Shown: positions 41,563-50,318 of the stretch, one piece after another
How positions within the stretch are numbered: position 1 is the stretch's first letter
Layout of the letters: every line of letters starts with the position of its first letter
Assembly: GCF_013623775.1 (NCBI RefSeq)
Contig: NZ_JABFAM010000017.1
Location: 1-64,000 of the forward strand
Reading direction: 5' to 3'
DNA: 64,000 nucleotides
Source of the DNA: Rufibacter sp. XAAS-G3-1
GTDB lineage: Bacteria; Bacteroidota; Bacteroidia; Cytophagales; Hymenobacteraceae
Translations under genes and position numbers: made by a program
The notes under the pieces: generated by a model
The model's input: the letters and a program-made list of their open reading frames with translations, nothing else
Databases searched by the model: none
What the model was told of the DNA's origin: nothing

Positions 41563-44379
41563 TTACAACTTTGGTTTCAGGTAATGACCAGTATGGTTGC
41601 CTTCCTGCTTTACCAAATCCTCTGGCGTGCCTTCAAAGAGGAGGTGCCCACCATTGGTTCCGCCCTCGGGGCCCAGGTCAATAATCCAGTCGGCGCATTT
41701 GATGATGTCCATGTTGTGTTCAATCACCAATACCGTATTGCCGTTTTCTACCAGCGCGTTCAGCGCGGTCAAAAGTTTGTTGATGTCATGGAAGTGCAGA
41801 CCGGTGCTGGGCTCATCAAAGATGAACAGAATGTTGCCGTTGTGCGGGGTAGAGCCTTTGGTCAGGAAAGACGCTAGTTTTACCCGCTGCGCCTCACCGC
41901 CCGATAAGGTGTTACTAGACTGCCCCAGTCTGATGTATCCCAAGCCCACATCTTGCAGGGGCTTCAGCTTCTCCAGGATCTTAGGCTGGTCTTTGAAGAA
42001 GATCAGGCTGTCATCAATGGTCATGTCCAGCACCTCAGAGATGTTCTTTTCGTGGTACTGGATGTCCAGGATGTCTTGCTTGAACTTCCGGCCTTCACAG
42101 GCCTCGCAGGTGAGGTAGATATCAGCCATGAACTGCATCTCAATCTTTACCTGACCCTCGCCCTGGCACACTTCGCAACGGCCGCCTTCAATGTTGAAGG
42201 AGAAGTGCGACGGCTTGAACCCACGGGCTTTGGCCAGCGGCTGGTCGGCGTACATGGTTCTAATGGCGTCATAGGCTTTCACGTACGTCACCGGGTTAGA
42301 GCGCGACGATTTCCCGATAGGGTTTTGGTCTACGAACTCCACGTGCGCCACCTTGTTGATGTCGCCGGTAAGCTTGTCGAACTTACCCGTGGCATCGGCG
42401 TGGCCGCCTAATGATTTGATAAGCGCCGGAGCCAAAATCTTCTTCACCAGCGTAGACTTGCCCGAGCCGCTGACGCCCGTCACCACGGTCATGATGTTGA
42501 GCGGGAATTTAGCCGTTACGTTCTTGAGGTTGTTCTCGCGGGCACCGTGCACTTCCACGCAGTTGCGCCACGGCCGGCGCTGCGCGGGCACCGACACTTC
42601 CATGCGGCCACTTAAATAACGCCCGGTATAGGTATCACTCTTAAGCAGTTCCTGGAACGTACCCTGGAACATGAGGTTTCCGCCACCAGAACCAGCTTCT
42701 GGGCCGATGTCCAGCACCTGATCGGCGACTTCCATCATGCCTTCCTCGTGCTCCACCACAATCACGGTGTTGCCCATCTGTTGCAAGGAGCGCAACACGC
42801 CAATGAGTTGGTCAGCGTCTTTGGGGTGCAGGCCGATGCTGGGCTCATCCAGAATATACATGGAACCCACCAACGCACTTCCCAATGACGTAGCCAGGTT
42901 AATGCGTTGGCTCTCGCCGCCCGATAAGGTATTGGAAAGCCGGTTCAAGGTTAAATAACCTAAGCCCACGCGGGTAAGATAGCTGAGGCGGTTGGTGACT
43001 TCAGTTACCAACCTATCGGCCACGGCCATGTCATGCGCGCTCAGGTTCAGGGTCTGGAAGAACTCCAGGGTTCTGGTCACGGGCATGAGCACCAGGTCGG
43101 TGATGCTTTTGCCGTCTACTTTCACGTAACTAGCATCTTTGCGCAGGCGCGAACCTTTGCAATCTGGGCAAGCCGTACGGCCCCGATAACGCGATAATAG
43201 CACGCGGTACTGGATCTTATGCGACTGCGCCGAGATGTGCTTAAAAAAGTCATGGAGGCCGCCGAAGTATTTGTTTCCTTTCCAGAGCAGTTCCTGCTGT
43301 TCCTCGGTGAGTTCATTGAACGGCCGGTGGATGGGGAAATCAAAGCGCACGCCGTTCTTGAGCAAGGGCTGTAGCCACTCGTTCTGCTTTTCGGTGCGCC
43401 ACGGCGCGATGGCTCCTTCGTACACGGTGAGGCTTTTGTCTGGAATGACCAGGTCTGGGTCAATGCCCAGCACACTGCCCCAGCCTTCGCAGGTCTGGCA
43501 AGCGCCGTACGGGTTGTTGAAGGAGAAGAAGTTCACGTTGGGCTCCTCAAACACCATTCCGTCCAGCTCAAAGCGGTTAGAGAAAACGCGCGTCTCCTCG
43601 CCCAGGTGGATGTGGCATTCATCATGGCCTTCATAGAAAGCGGTCTGTACCGAGTCGGCGAGGCGCATCTGGAGGCTTTCGTCTTCCTCGCCCTGCTTGA
43701 TCACGGTGCGGTCTATGAGAATGAACACGTTGCCTTTGGGCTCGGGCTTGCCCTCGCCAATGAGTTCCTCAATGAAGAAGGGCTCATTGTTGAGCATCAC
43801 ACGGGAATAGCCTTTCTGCAGCAGCAAGTCCAGTTCTTTGCTCAATTTGCGCTCCGGGGAACGTTGCAGCGGCGCCAGGATCATAATGCGGGTGCCGTCG
43901 GGCAAGGTCATCAGAAAATCGACCACGCTGGTGACGGTGTCTTTTTTCACTTCCTGGCCAGAAACGGGGGAAATGGTCTTACCTATGCGGGCGTACAGCA
44001 GCTTGAGGTAGTCGTAAATCTCGGTGCTGGTGCCCACGGTGGAGCGGTTGTTCCTGATGCTCACCTTCTGCTCAATGGCGATGGCCGGACTAATACCGCG
44101 GATGTAGTCTACATCGGGCTTGTCCATGCGGCCCAGGAACTGGCGGGCGTATGAGCTCAAGCTCTCCACGTACATGCGCTGCCCCTCGGCGTAAAGCGTG
44201 TCAAAGGCTAGGGATGATTTCCCGGAACCGGAAAGGCCGGTCACCACAATGAACTGGTTGCGCGGCAGGGCCACGCTCAGGTTCTTTAAGTTATGGACGC
44301 GGGCCCGTTTGATGATGATGTGCTCGCGGGCGTCCAGCGCGTCCAGGTCAGTATCTTGTTGAATGAGATCTTCTGTCAT
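41563..44379 (-). CDS. uvrA: Excinuclease ABC subunit A
   Basis: The 938-residue damage-recognition ATPase of nucleotide excision repair. Both Walker A motifs are present (TGLSGSGKSSLAF near residue 46-58 and TGVSGSGKSTL in the second half). ABC signatures LSGGESQR and LSGGEAQR are present, as are the zinc modules: CQTCEGWG, CPDCKGSRL, and CEVCQGEG with CEACEGRKF. Complete and standard length. A -7 box lies about 85 bases upstream. Confidence 0.98.
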   Translation of the reverse strand: MTEDLIQQDTDLDALDAREHIIIKRARVHNLKNLSVALPRNQFIVVTGLSGSGKSSLAFDTLYAEGQRMYVESLSSYARQFLGRMDKPDVDYIRGISPAIAIEQKVSIRNNRSTVGTSTEIYDYLKLLYARIGKTISPVSGQEVKKDTVTSVVDFLMTLPDGTRIMILAPLQRSPERKLSKELDLLLQKGYSRVMLNNEPFFIEELIGEGKPEPKGNVFILIDRTVIKQGEEDESLQMRLADSVQTAFYEGHDECHIHLGEETRVFSNRFELDGMVFEEPNVNFFSFNNPYGACQTCEGWGSVLGIDPDLVIPDKSLTVYEGAIAPWRTEKQNEWLQPLLKNGVRFDFPIHRPFNELTEEQQELLWKGNKYFGGLHDFFKHISAQSHKIQYRVLLSRYRGRTACPDCKGSRLRKDASYVKVDGKSITDLVLMPVTRTLEFFQTLNLSAHDMAVADRLVTEVTNRLSYLTRVGLGYLTLNRLSNTLSGGESQRINLATSLGSALVGSMYILDEPSIGLHPKDADQLIGVLRSLQQMGNTVIVVEHEEGMMEVADQVLDIGPEAGSGGGNLMFQGTFQELLKSDTYTGRYLSGRMEVSVPAQRRPWRNCVEVHGARENNLKNVTAKFPLNIMTVVTGVSGSGKSTLVKKILAPALIKSLGGHADATGKFDKLTGDINKVAHVEFVDQNPIGKSSRSNPVTYVKAYDAIRTMYADQPLAKARGFKPSHFSFNIEGGRCEVCQGEGQVKIEMQFMADIYLTCEACEGRKFKQDILDIQYHEKNISEVLDMTIDDSLIFFKDQPKILEKLKPLQDVGLGYIRLGQSSNTLSGGEAQRVKLASFLTKGSTPHNGNILFIFDEPSTGLHFHDINKLLTALNALVENGNTVLVIEHNMDIIKCADWIIDLGPEGGTNGGHLLFEGTPEDLVKQEGNHTGHYLKPKL

Positions 44380-44463
44380 ATAGAATTATAGCCTCTCTAG
44401 AACAACAACCGCGGCAGAATGATTCTGTTTACACGGGTATAAAACAAGCGCGAGGCCAAACCG

Positions 44464-44471
44464 CAAAGGTA
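44464..44471 (-). promoter_or_regulatory. Probable -7 box of uvrA
   Basis: TACCTTTG on the minus strand, about 85 bases before the ATG. A P36 copy starts 39 bases further upstream. Confidence 0.5.
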
Positions 44472-44510
44472 GGCATACGCATTGGTTTTTAGAAGGGTGG
44501 CCGGAGGTTC

Positions 44511-44546
44511 GTTTTAGACCTACTTTCTGAAAAACAGGCCTTAAAC
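44511..44546. repeat. P36 element, copy 24
   Basis: GTTTTAGACCTACTTTCT joined to GAAAAACAGGCCTTAAAC; close to consensus, with two uncompensated mismatches. Confidence 0.75.
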
Positions 44547-44655
44547 GGATAGAGAAACTTGCGCTTATTCCGCAGACTTTGTAACTTTCTTCCCTTACTT
44601 CTCGGATGAGAGTATTTGTCATATCATGTTTCACTTACAGTTAATCGGTACCACT

Positions 44656-44778
44656 ATGGGAAAAGGAGATGGTAAAAGCAAAAAAGGCAAAATAAGCAAA
44701 GGCTCTTACGGCAACAGCCGCCCTAAAAAGGCGAAAAACGAAGTTACCAAAGCAGCTAAGCTGGTTGTCAAGAAATAA
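44656..44778 (+). CDS. 30S ribosomal protein THX
   Basis: A 40-residue, very basic protein read directly from the sequence. It begins MGKGDGKSKKGKISKGSYG, continues NSRPKKAKNEVTKAAK and ends LVVKK. The family-typical MGKGDxKTKKGKI start and SYG-xxRP core identify Bacteroidota THX. It is divergent from uvrA and closed by a terminator. Confidence 0.93.
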   Translation: MGKGDGKSKKGKISKGSYGNSRPKKAKNEVTKAAKLVVKK

Positions 44779-44799
44779 CAAAATCGCTCACTAGTTAAG

Positions 44800-44835
44800 A
44801 AGAGGCCCTGCTGACATGCTTCAGCAGGGCCTCTT
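44800..44835 (+). terminator. Terminator of the THX gene
   Basis: AAGAGGCCCTGCTGA and TCAGCAGGGCCTCTT enclose a 6-base loop. Confidence 0.85.
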
Positions 44836-44841
44836 TGATTA

Positions 44842-44877
44842 AGTTTAATACCGATTTTCAAAAAACAGCCTGAAAAC
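44842..44877. repeat. P36 element, copy 25
   Basis: A 36-bp copy, AGTTTAATAC to CCTGAAAAC, immediately past the THX terminator. Confidence 0.5.
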
Positions 44878-45010
44878 CCAGCAGGTGATTTTTCAGGCTT
44901 GCCAACAAAATTATTGCACTGACCAAGCCGCGACCTGCACCAACAGTTATAATGGTCTAGCACGAGCCCGCCACTCAGAATAAAAAAGCAGGAAGCAAGC
45001 CGCGTATGGT

Positions 45011-45046
45011 CATTTAAGGCCTGTTTTCTTTAAATGGCCCCTAAAC
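45011..45046. repeat. P36 element, copy 26
   Basis: A 36-bp copy, CATTTAAGGC to CCCCTAAAC, with left inner arm CCTGTTTTCTTT. It is in the gap before the small efflux-associated gene. Confidence 0.6.
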
Positions 45047-45162
45047 CAAAAACATCTTACCTATGCCTACGTTTGGCAAGCCGAAGAAGGGCTTCCGCCA
45101 AGGAGGCTATCCAGAAAATGCCTGTTTGCCATAAACAATTACCAAAACCCAGTTGGGCTGCC

Positions 45163-45170
45163 TATATTTG
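45163..45170 (+). promoter_or_regulatory. Probable -7 box of the gene at 45193
   Basis: TATATTTG, an exact TAnnTTTG match 22 bases before the proposed TTG start. Confidence 0.5.
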
Positions 45171-45192
45171 CTCCGGTTCCACCTCCAGCACC

Positions 45193-45573
45193 TTGAGACT
45201 CAGAGTTATCTTTTTTGCGGCTTACCTGTTCCTGGGCTCTCTGCTGCCCAACTCTGATCTGCATGAGCTTTCCAAAATCTCTTTCCTGCTGCAGCATTAC
45301 CAGACCCACCAGGCCCTGAACGGCCCCCTGCGGTTTGTGGACTTCCTGGACATGCATTACCAGGGCGAGGAAAATACCCGCTCAGAAAACCATGATCAAC
45401 TTCCGCTCAAACAACTAGGCAACTCGGCGTACGATTTCTTTGTGGCCATGCCCTTGCTGCAATCCCCGCTGCGGGCGCTAGACCTGCAGGAACCCCAACA
45501 ATACACCCTCTTCACGCCATCCGTCCCTGATTTCTTCACGGGCAGCATCTGGCAACCGCCCCAACTGGGCTAA
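45193..45573 (+). CDS. Small efflux-associated protein, unknown
   Basis: About 126 residues from a TTG start. A hydrophobic N-terminal segment (LRLRVIFFAAYLFLGSLL) is followed by DLHELSKISFLLQHYQTH and FVDFLDMHYQGEEN. I recall proteins with this HEL-x-K, HY-x-x-H and FLxMHY pattern upstream of CusA/CzcA genes in other Bacteroidota. The frame stays open upstream to 45034, but the TATATTTG box at 45163 and the position of the signal-like segment favour the TTG. The conserved histidines suggest metal binding; this is inference. The CusA-TolC gene follows after 366 bases. Confidence 0.6.
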   Translation: MRLRVIFFAAYLFLGSLLPNSDLHELSKISFLLQHYQTHQALNGPLRFVDFLDMHYQGEENTRSENHDQLPLKQLGNSAYDFFVAMPLLQSPLRALDLQEPQQYTLFTPSVPDFFTGSIWQPPQLG

Positions 45574-45714
45574 CCCCTCTTCCTGGATAGTTTTGCTGAT
45601 TTTCCGGCAAATGCGCTACGCTATTCCTGTCTTGTAAATGGGCAGCTGGCTACGCATCTCTGCTTCTGTCTTTCGGGTGCAACTTGCTTCTGGCGTTAGA
45701 AACCCAGTAGGCAC

Positions 45715-45750
45715 GTTTCAAGGCTCTTTTCTCTAAAACAGCCCCTAAAC
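45715..45750. repeat. P36 element, copy 27
   Basis: A 36-bp copy, GTTTCAAGGC to CCCCTAAAC, with core TTTTCTCTAAAA, upstream of the CusA-TolC gene. Nothing else is recognisable in 45574-45939 besides an AAAGGAGGT at about 45905. Confidence 0.6.
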
Positions 45751-45939
45751 CAGAACGCTTGGCAGCGCAGAAGACTTTGCGGCAAAAGCAGTTCCTGCGC
45801 GCGGAAGCGCCAAAATCTATCCAATCCCCATCAGTATTCCATATCCCGGCAGCCAAGGCTTTAGGCTGTGTTAAGGGCTTTTCTTCTGCTGCTTTTTGCC
45901 TCTCAAAGGAGGTGGGCAGCTCTGGATTTATTCAAGAAC

Positions 45940-48900
45940 ATGTTACAGAAGATTATAGATTTTTCCATCAAGAACAAGCTCATTGTGGGGCTGTTTACGG
46001 TGGCCCTGGTGGCCTGGGGGGTGTACAACCTGCAGCGCCTGCCCATTGACGCCGTCCCTGACATCACCAACAACCAGGTACAGGTCATTACCGTATCGCC
46101 TTCTCTGGGCGCGCAGGAGGTGGAACGGCTCATCTCCTTCCCCGTGGAACAAGCGGTGGCCAGCGTGCCGGGCGTCACGGAGATCAGGTCGTTCTCACGC
46201 TTCGGGCTGTCTCTGGTCACGGTGGTCTTTGACGAGGGCCGCGACATTTACTGGGCCCGCCAGCAAATTACGGAGAAGCTTCGGGAGGCCGGGGAGCAGA
46301 TCCCCGAGGGCATGGGCACTCCTACCCTGGCTCCTATTTCCAGCGGCCTGGGCGAGATTTACCAGTATGAGTTAAGACCGGCCCCGGGCTATGAAAGCAA
46401 GTACAACGCCACCGAGCTGCGTACCATCCAGGATTGGATTGTGCGGCGGCAGTTGCTGGGCACGCCCGGCGTAGCCGAGGTCAGCAGTTTTGGCGGCAAG
46501 CTGAAGCAGTACGAGGTGGCTATCCACCCAGAGAAGCTGCGCAGTTTCAACCTTACCATCGGGCAGATTTTCACCGCCCTGGAGCAGAACAACGCCAACG
46601 CGGGCGGTGCCTACATTGAGAAAGACCCCAACGCTTACTTCATCCGCACCGAAGGCCTGGTGAAAACGCCCGAAGACATTGGCCGGATCGTGGTCACCAA
46701 CACCGCCAGCGGCACCCCGGTGCTCATCAGAGACGTGGCCGAGGTGCGCGAGGGATCCGCCATTAGGTACGGTGCCATGGTGAACGAGAAAGGCGAGGTG
46801 GCCGGCGGCATTGTGATGATGCTCAAGGGGGAAAATTCCTCAGAGGTCATCAAGCGGGTGAAAGACAAGATCGCGGAGATCAGGAAAACCCTGCCGCCGG
46901 GCGTAGAGTTGGAGCCGTTCCTAGACCGCACCAAACTGGTAGACCGCGCCATCAACACCGTGCAGAAAAACCTGGCCGAGGGCGCCTTGATCGTGGTCTT
47001 CGTGCTGGTGCTCTTGCTGGGCAACCTGCGGGCGGGTTTGCTGGTAGCCTCTGTCATTCCGCTGGCCATGCTGTTCGCCATTTCGCTCATGAACGTGTTT
47101 GGGGTCTCTGGCAACCTGATGAGCTTGGGCGCGCTGGACTTCGGGTTGATCGTGGACGGGGCCGTGATCATTGTGGAAAGCGTGATCCACCGCATCCACG
47201 TCAGCAACTATTCGGCGCTGGGCATCCAGAAGCTCTCGCGCCAGCAAATGGACGAAGAGGTGAAGTCCTCGGCGGGCAAGATGATGGGCTTCGCCTCGTT
47301 TGGGCAGATCATCATCCTGATTGTGTACCTGCCCATTCTGGCGTTGGTGGGCATTGAGGGCAAGATGTTCAAACCCATGGCCCAAACCGTGTCCTTCGCC
47401 ATTCTGGGTGCGTTCCTGCTCTCGCTGACCTATGTGCCCATGATGGCCTCGCTGGTGCTGAGCCGCAAGACCGTGCACAAAGAGAACATCTCAGACCGCA
47501 TCATGAACGCCATCAACCGCGCCTACCAGCCCTTGCTCACCGCGGCGCTTAAGGCCAAAGGGCTGGTACTGGGCGTGTCCCTGTTTCTTTTCGTGGTCTC
47601 GGTGTTCCTTTTCACCCGTATGGGCGGCGAGTTTATCCCGTCGCTGGACGAGGGTGATTTTGCCATAGAAACCCGCCTGCTCACCGGCAGCTCGCTTAAT
47701 GAGACCATCAAGGTCGTGCAGAAAGCGTCTCAGGTGCTGAAGGAAAAATTCCCCGAGGTGGAGAAAGTAGTCACCAAGATCGGCTCTGCCGAAGTACCCA
47801 CTGAGCCCAACCCCGTGGAGCTGGGCGACATGATTGTGGTGCTCAAGGAGCGCGACGAGTGGACGAGCGCCAGTACCCGCGTAGAATTAGCCGAGAAAAT
47901 GTCTGCCGTGCTGAAAGCGCATCTTCCGCAGGCCTCTTTTGGGGTGCAGCAGCCCATTCAGATGCGCTTCAACGAGCTTATGACCGGCGCGCGGCAAGAC
48001 GTGGTGCTTAAAATCTACGGCGATGATGTGGATCAGTTGGCCAAATACGCCCAGAAAATAGGCAAGCTGGTACAGCCCATTGAAGGTGCCCAAGACCTGT
48101 ACATTGAGGAGATGAGCGGCCTGCCGCAGGTGGTGGTAGCCTATGACCGGGAACAGATAGCCCGCTACGGCCTCACCATCCAGGACGTGAACCGCACCGT
48201 GACGGCGGCCTTTGCCGGCGAAATTGCGGGTCAGGTCTATGAGGGCGAGAAACGCTTTGATCTGGTGGTGCGCCTGAACCAGCAGAACCGCCAGGACATC
48301 TCAGATGTGCAGCGCCTGTACGTGAGCAACGCCGTCGGGCTGCAGATTCCGCTGGAGCACATTGCCCAGGTGGAGATGAAAGACAGCCCCAACCAGATCC
48401 AGCGCGACGGCACCCGCCGCCGCATCACCATCGGGTTTAACGTGCGCAACCGAGACGTACAGAGCATTGTCACCGAGATCCAGCAGAAGATAGACGCCCA
48501 GATCAAGTTGCCGCCCGGCTACACCATCACCTACGGCGGCGAGTTCCAGAACCTGCTGGAGGCCAAGGAACGGCTCTCGGTGGCGGTGCCGCTGGCCCTG
48601 GCGCTCATCTTCGTGCTCCTGTTTTTCGCCTTTAAATCAGTAAAGCAGTCCATTCTGGTGTTCACGGCCATTCCGCTCTCCGCCATTGGCGGCGTGCTGG
48701 CCCTGCTTCTGCGCGACATGCCGTTCAGCATCTCGGCGGGCGTGGGTTTTATTGCGCTTTTCGGGGTGGCGGTGCTCAACGGAATTGTGATGATAGGCTA
48801 TTTCAACCAACTTAAAGCCGGTGGCATGACCAACCTGGAACAAATCATACGGGAGGGCACGGCCGCGCGCCTGCGCCCCATTATCATGACGGCCACGGTG

Positions 48901-50316
48901 GCCTCGCTGGGCTTCCTGCCCATGGCCCTCTCCAACTCGGCCGGGGCCGAAGTACAGAAACCCTTGGCCACGGTGGTGATTGGCGGGCTGATCTCCGCCA
49001 CGCTGCTCACGCTGGTGGTGCTGCCCATTCTGTACTACTTTTCAGAAAAAGGCTTCAAAACGGGCAAGGCGGCGCTATTGTGGCTTCTGCCGCTGGGCTT
49101 TCTGCTGCCGCAGGAAGGACGGGCGCAGACCCCTGCTGTTCCGCAGCCCATGTCTTTGGCCCAAGTACTGGACCTGGCCCGGCAGCACAACCAACAGCTC
49201 AAAAGCGCCGCCCTGGAAGTGGAGGTGCGCGGAGCCTTGCAGAAAACCGCCGTGGACTTACCCAAGACCGAAGTCCTCTACGAGCACGGCCAACTCAACA
49301 GCCCCGTCACCGACAACCGCCTGGGCGTGAGCCAGACCATTCCGTTCCCCTCGGTGTGGAAAGCACAGGGCCAGTTGTTGCAGGAACAGAAGAACCTGAG
49401 CCAGGGGCAACTGACCCTGCAGCAGCACGAACTGGTGTTCCAGGTAAAGCAGGCGTACGCGCAACTGGCTTATTTGCACCAAGCCCAAACGCTGTTGCAG
49501 CGGCAAGACAGCATCTTCCAGGTACTGGAGAAGGCCGCCGAGGTCAGGTTCAGAACCGGCGAGACGGGTCTGCTGGAAAAAACCACCGCCACCACCCAGC
49601 GCCTGGAACTCTCTGACCGGTTGCGGCAGAACCAGGCGGCTCTGGCCGTGGCCCAGGCACAGTTGAACGCGCTGGTGCAGGCCCCGCAGCCTTTGGCGAT
49701 CCTTCCCCAGCCCCTGCAACTGCAACCGGACAGCCTGTCCGCCCCTCTCCTGGCACAGGAAAACCACCCGCTGTTGCAGGTGTACCAGCAGCAAATCACC
49801 GTAGCTGACCGGGAACGGCAGGTGGAGAAAAGTAAACTGGCCCCCGACCTCATGCTGGGTTACTTCAACCAGTCCTTGATTGGCACCTATGAACTCAACG
49901 GGCGCACCGAAACGGCGCCAGACCAGAGCCACCGGTTCCAGGGCGTAGAGGCCGGGCTGGCTATTCCGTTGTTCCGGGGGGCGCAGAACAGCCGCGTGAA
50001 GGCTGCCCAGTTAGAAATACAGGCGGCGCAGGCCACGCTCCAGAACCAGCAGCACCAGTTGCAGGCCCAATGGCAGGCAGCCCAGGAAAACCACGCGCGC
50101 CTGCGCCAAAGCCTGCGCTTCTACCAGGAACAGGTGCTGGCCAACGCCCGCCTGGCCCTCACCCAGGCCGACAAGGCCTACCGTAGCGGGGAAGTCAGCT
50201 ACCTGAGTTACCTCCAGGCCGCCGACCAACAGCTGCGCACCCAGCAGAATTACCTTCAGCTCCTGCTGGACTATCAAGTAAACCTTTACCAACTCCAATA
50301 CTTAGGAGGACAATAA
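45940..50316 (+). CDS. CusA/CzcA RND metal efflux pump fused to a TolC-like domain
   Basis: A 1458-residue fusion. Residues 1-1040 form a heavy-metal RND pump (MLQKIIDFSIKNKLIVGLF start; DAVPDITNNQVQV; GALDFGLIVDGAVIIVES in the proton-relay helix; 12 membrane helices). After about residue 1042, a hydrophobic LLWLLPLGFLL then RAQTP leads into about 390 residues of TolC-like helices (MSLAQVLDLARQHNQQLKS; GEVSYLSYLQAADQQL). The internal hydrophobic segment looks like a signal peptide. I chose ATG at 45940 because the family begins there; GGAGG at 45908 would fit a start slightly upstream. The adaptor gene follows. Likely Cu, Ag, Co, Zn or Cd export. Confidence 0.9.
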   Translation: MLQKIIDFSIKNKLIVGLFTVALVAWGVYNLQRLPIDAVPDITNNQVQVITVSPSLGAQEVERLISFPVEQAVASVPGVTEIRSFSRFGLSLVTVVFDEGRDIYWARQQITEKLREAGEQIPEGMGTPTLAPISSGLGEIYQYELRPAPGYESKYNATELRTIQDWIVRRQLLGTPGVAEVSSFGGKLKQYEVAIHPEKLRSFNLTIGQIFTALEQNNANAGGAYIEKDPNAYFIRTEGLVKTPEDIGRIVVTNTASGTPVLIRDVAEVREGSAIRYGAMVNEKGEVAGGIVMMLKGENSSEVIKRVKDKIAEIRKTLPPGVELEPFLDRTKLVDRAINTVQKNLAEGALIVVFVLVLLLGNLRAGLLVASVIPLAMLFAISLMNVFGVSGNLMSLGALDFGLIVDGAVIIVESVIHRIHVSNYSALGIQKLSRQQMDEEVKSSAGKMMGFASFGQIIILIVYLPILALVGIEGKMFKPMAQTVSFAILGAFLLSLTYVPMMASLVLSRKTVHKENISDRIMNAINRAYQPLLTAALKAKGLVLGVSLFLFVVSVFLFTRMGGEFIPSLDEGDFAIETRLLTGSSLNETIKVVQKASQVLKEKFPEVEKVVTKIGSAEVPTEPNPVELGDMIVVLKERDEWTSASTRVELAEKMSAVLKAHLPQASFGVQQPIQMRFNELMTGARQDVVLKIYGDDVDQLAKYAQKIGKLVQPIEGAQDLYIEEMSGLPQVVVAYDREQIARYGLTIQDVNRTVTAAFAGEIAGQVYEGEKRFDLVVRLNQQNRQDISDVQRLYVSNAVGLQIPLEHIAQVEMKDSPNQIQRDGTRRRITIGFNVRNRDVQSIVTEIQQKIDAQIKLPPGYTITYGGEFQNLLEAKERLSVAVPLALALIFVLLFFAFKSVKQSILVFTAIPLSAIGGVLALLLRDMPFSISAGVGFIALFGVAVLNGIVMIGYFNQLKAGGMTNLEQIIREGTAARLRPIIMTATVASLGFLPMALSNSAGAEVQKPLATVVIGGLISATLLTLVVLPILYYFSEKGFKTGKAALLWLLPLGFLLPQEGRAQTPAVPQPMSLAQVLDLARQHNQQLKSAALEVEVRGALQKTAVDLPKTEVLYEHGQLNSPVTDNRLGVSQTIPFPSVWKAQGQLLQEQKNLSQGQLTLQQHELVFQVKQAYAQLAYLHQAQTLLQRQDSIFQVLEKAAEVRFRTGETGLLEKTTATTQRLELSDRLRQNQAALAVAQAQLNALVQAPQPLAILPQPLQLQPDSLSAPLLAQENHPLLQVYQQQITVADRERQVEKSKLAPDLMLGYFNQSLIGTYELNGRTETAPDQSHRFQGVEAGLAIPLFRGAQNSRVKAAQLEIQAAQATLQNQQHQLQAQWQAAQENHARLRQSLRFYQEQVLANARLALTQADKAYRSGEVSYLSYLQAADQQLRTQQNYLQLLLDYQVNLYQLQYLGGQ
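50303..50309 (+). promoter_or_regulatory. Strong ribosome-binding site of the adaptor gene
   Basis: AGGAGGA nine bases before the ATG at 50319, unusually strong for Bacteroidota; it lies inside the last codons of the CusA-TolC gene. Confidence 0.65.
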
Positions 50317-50318
50317 CC

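Noticed and set aside
45868-45940. Longer N terminus for the CusA-TolC fusion
   Set aside because: The 24 extra residues are not part of the RND family, which normally begins at MLQKIIDFSIKNK; the GGAGG at 45908 leaves some doubt.
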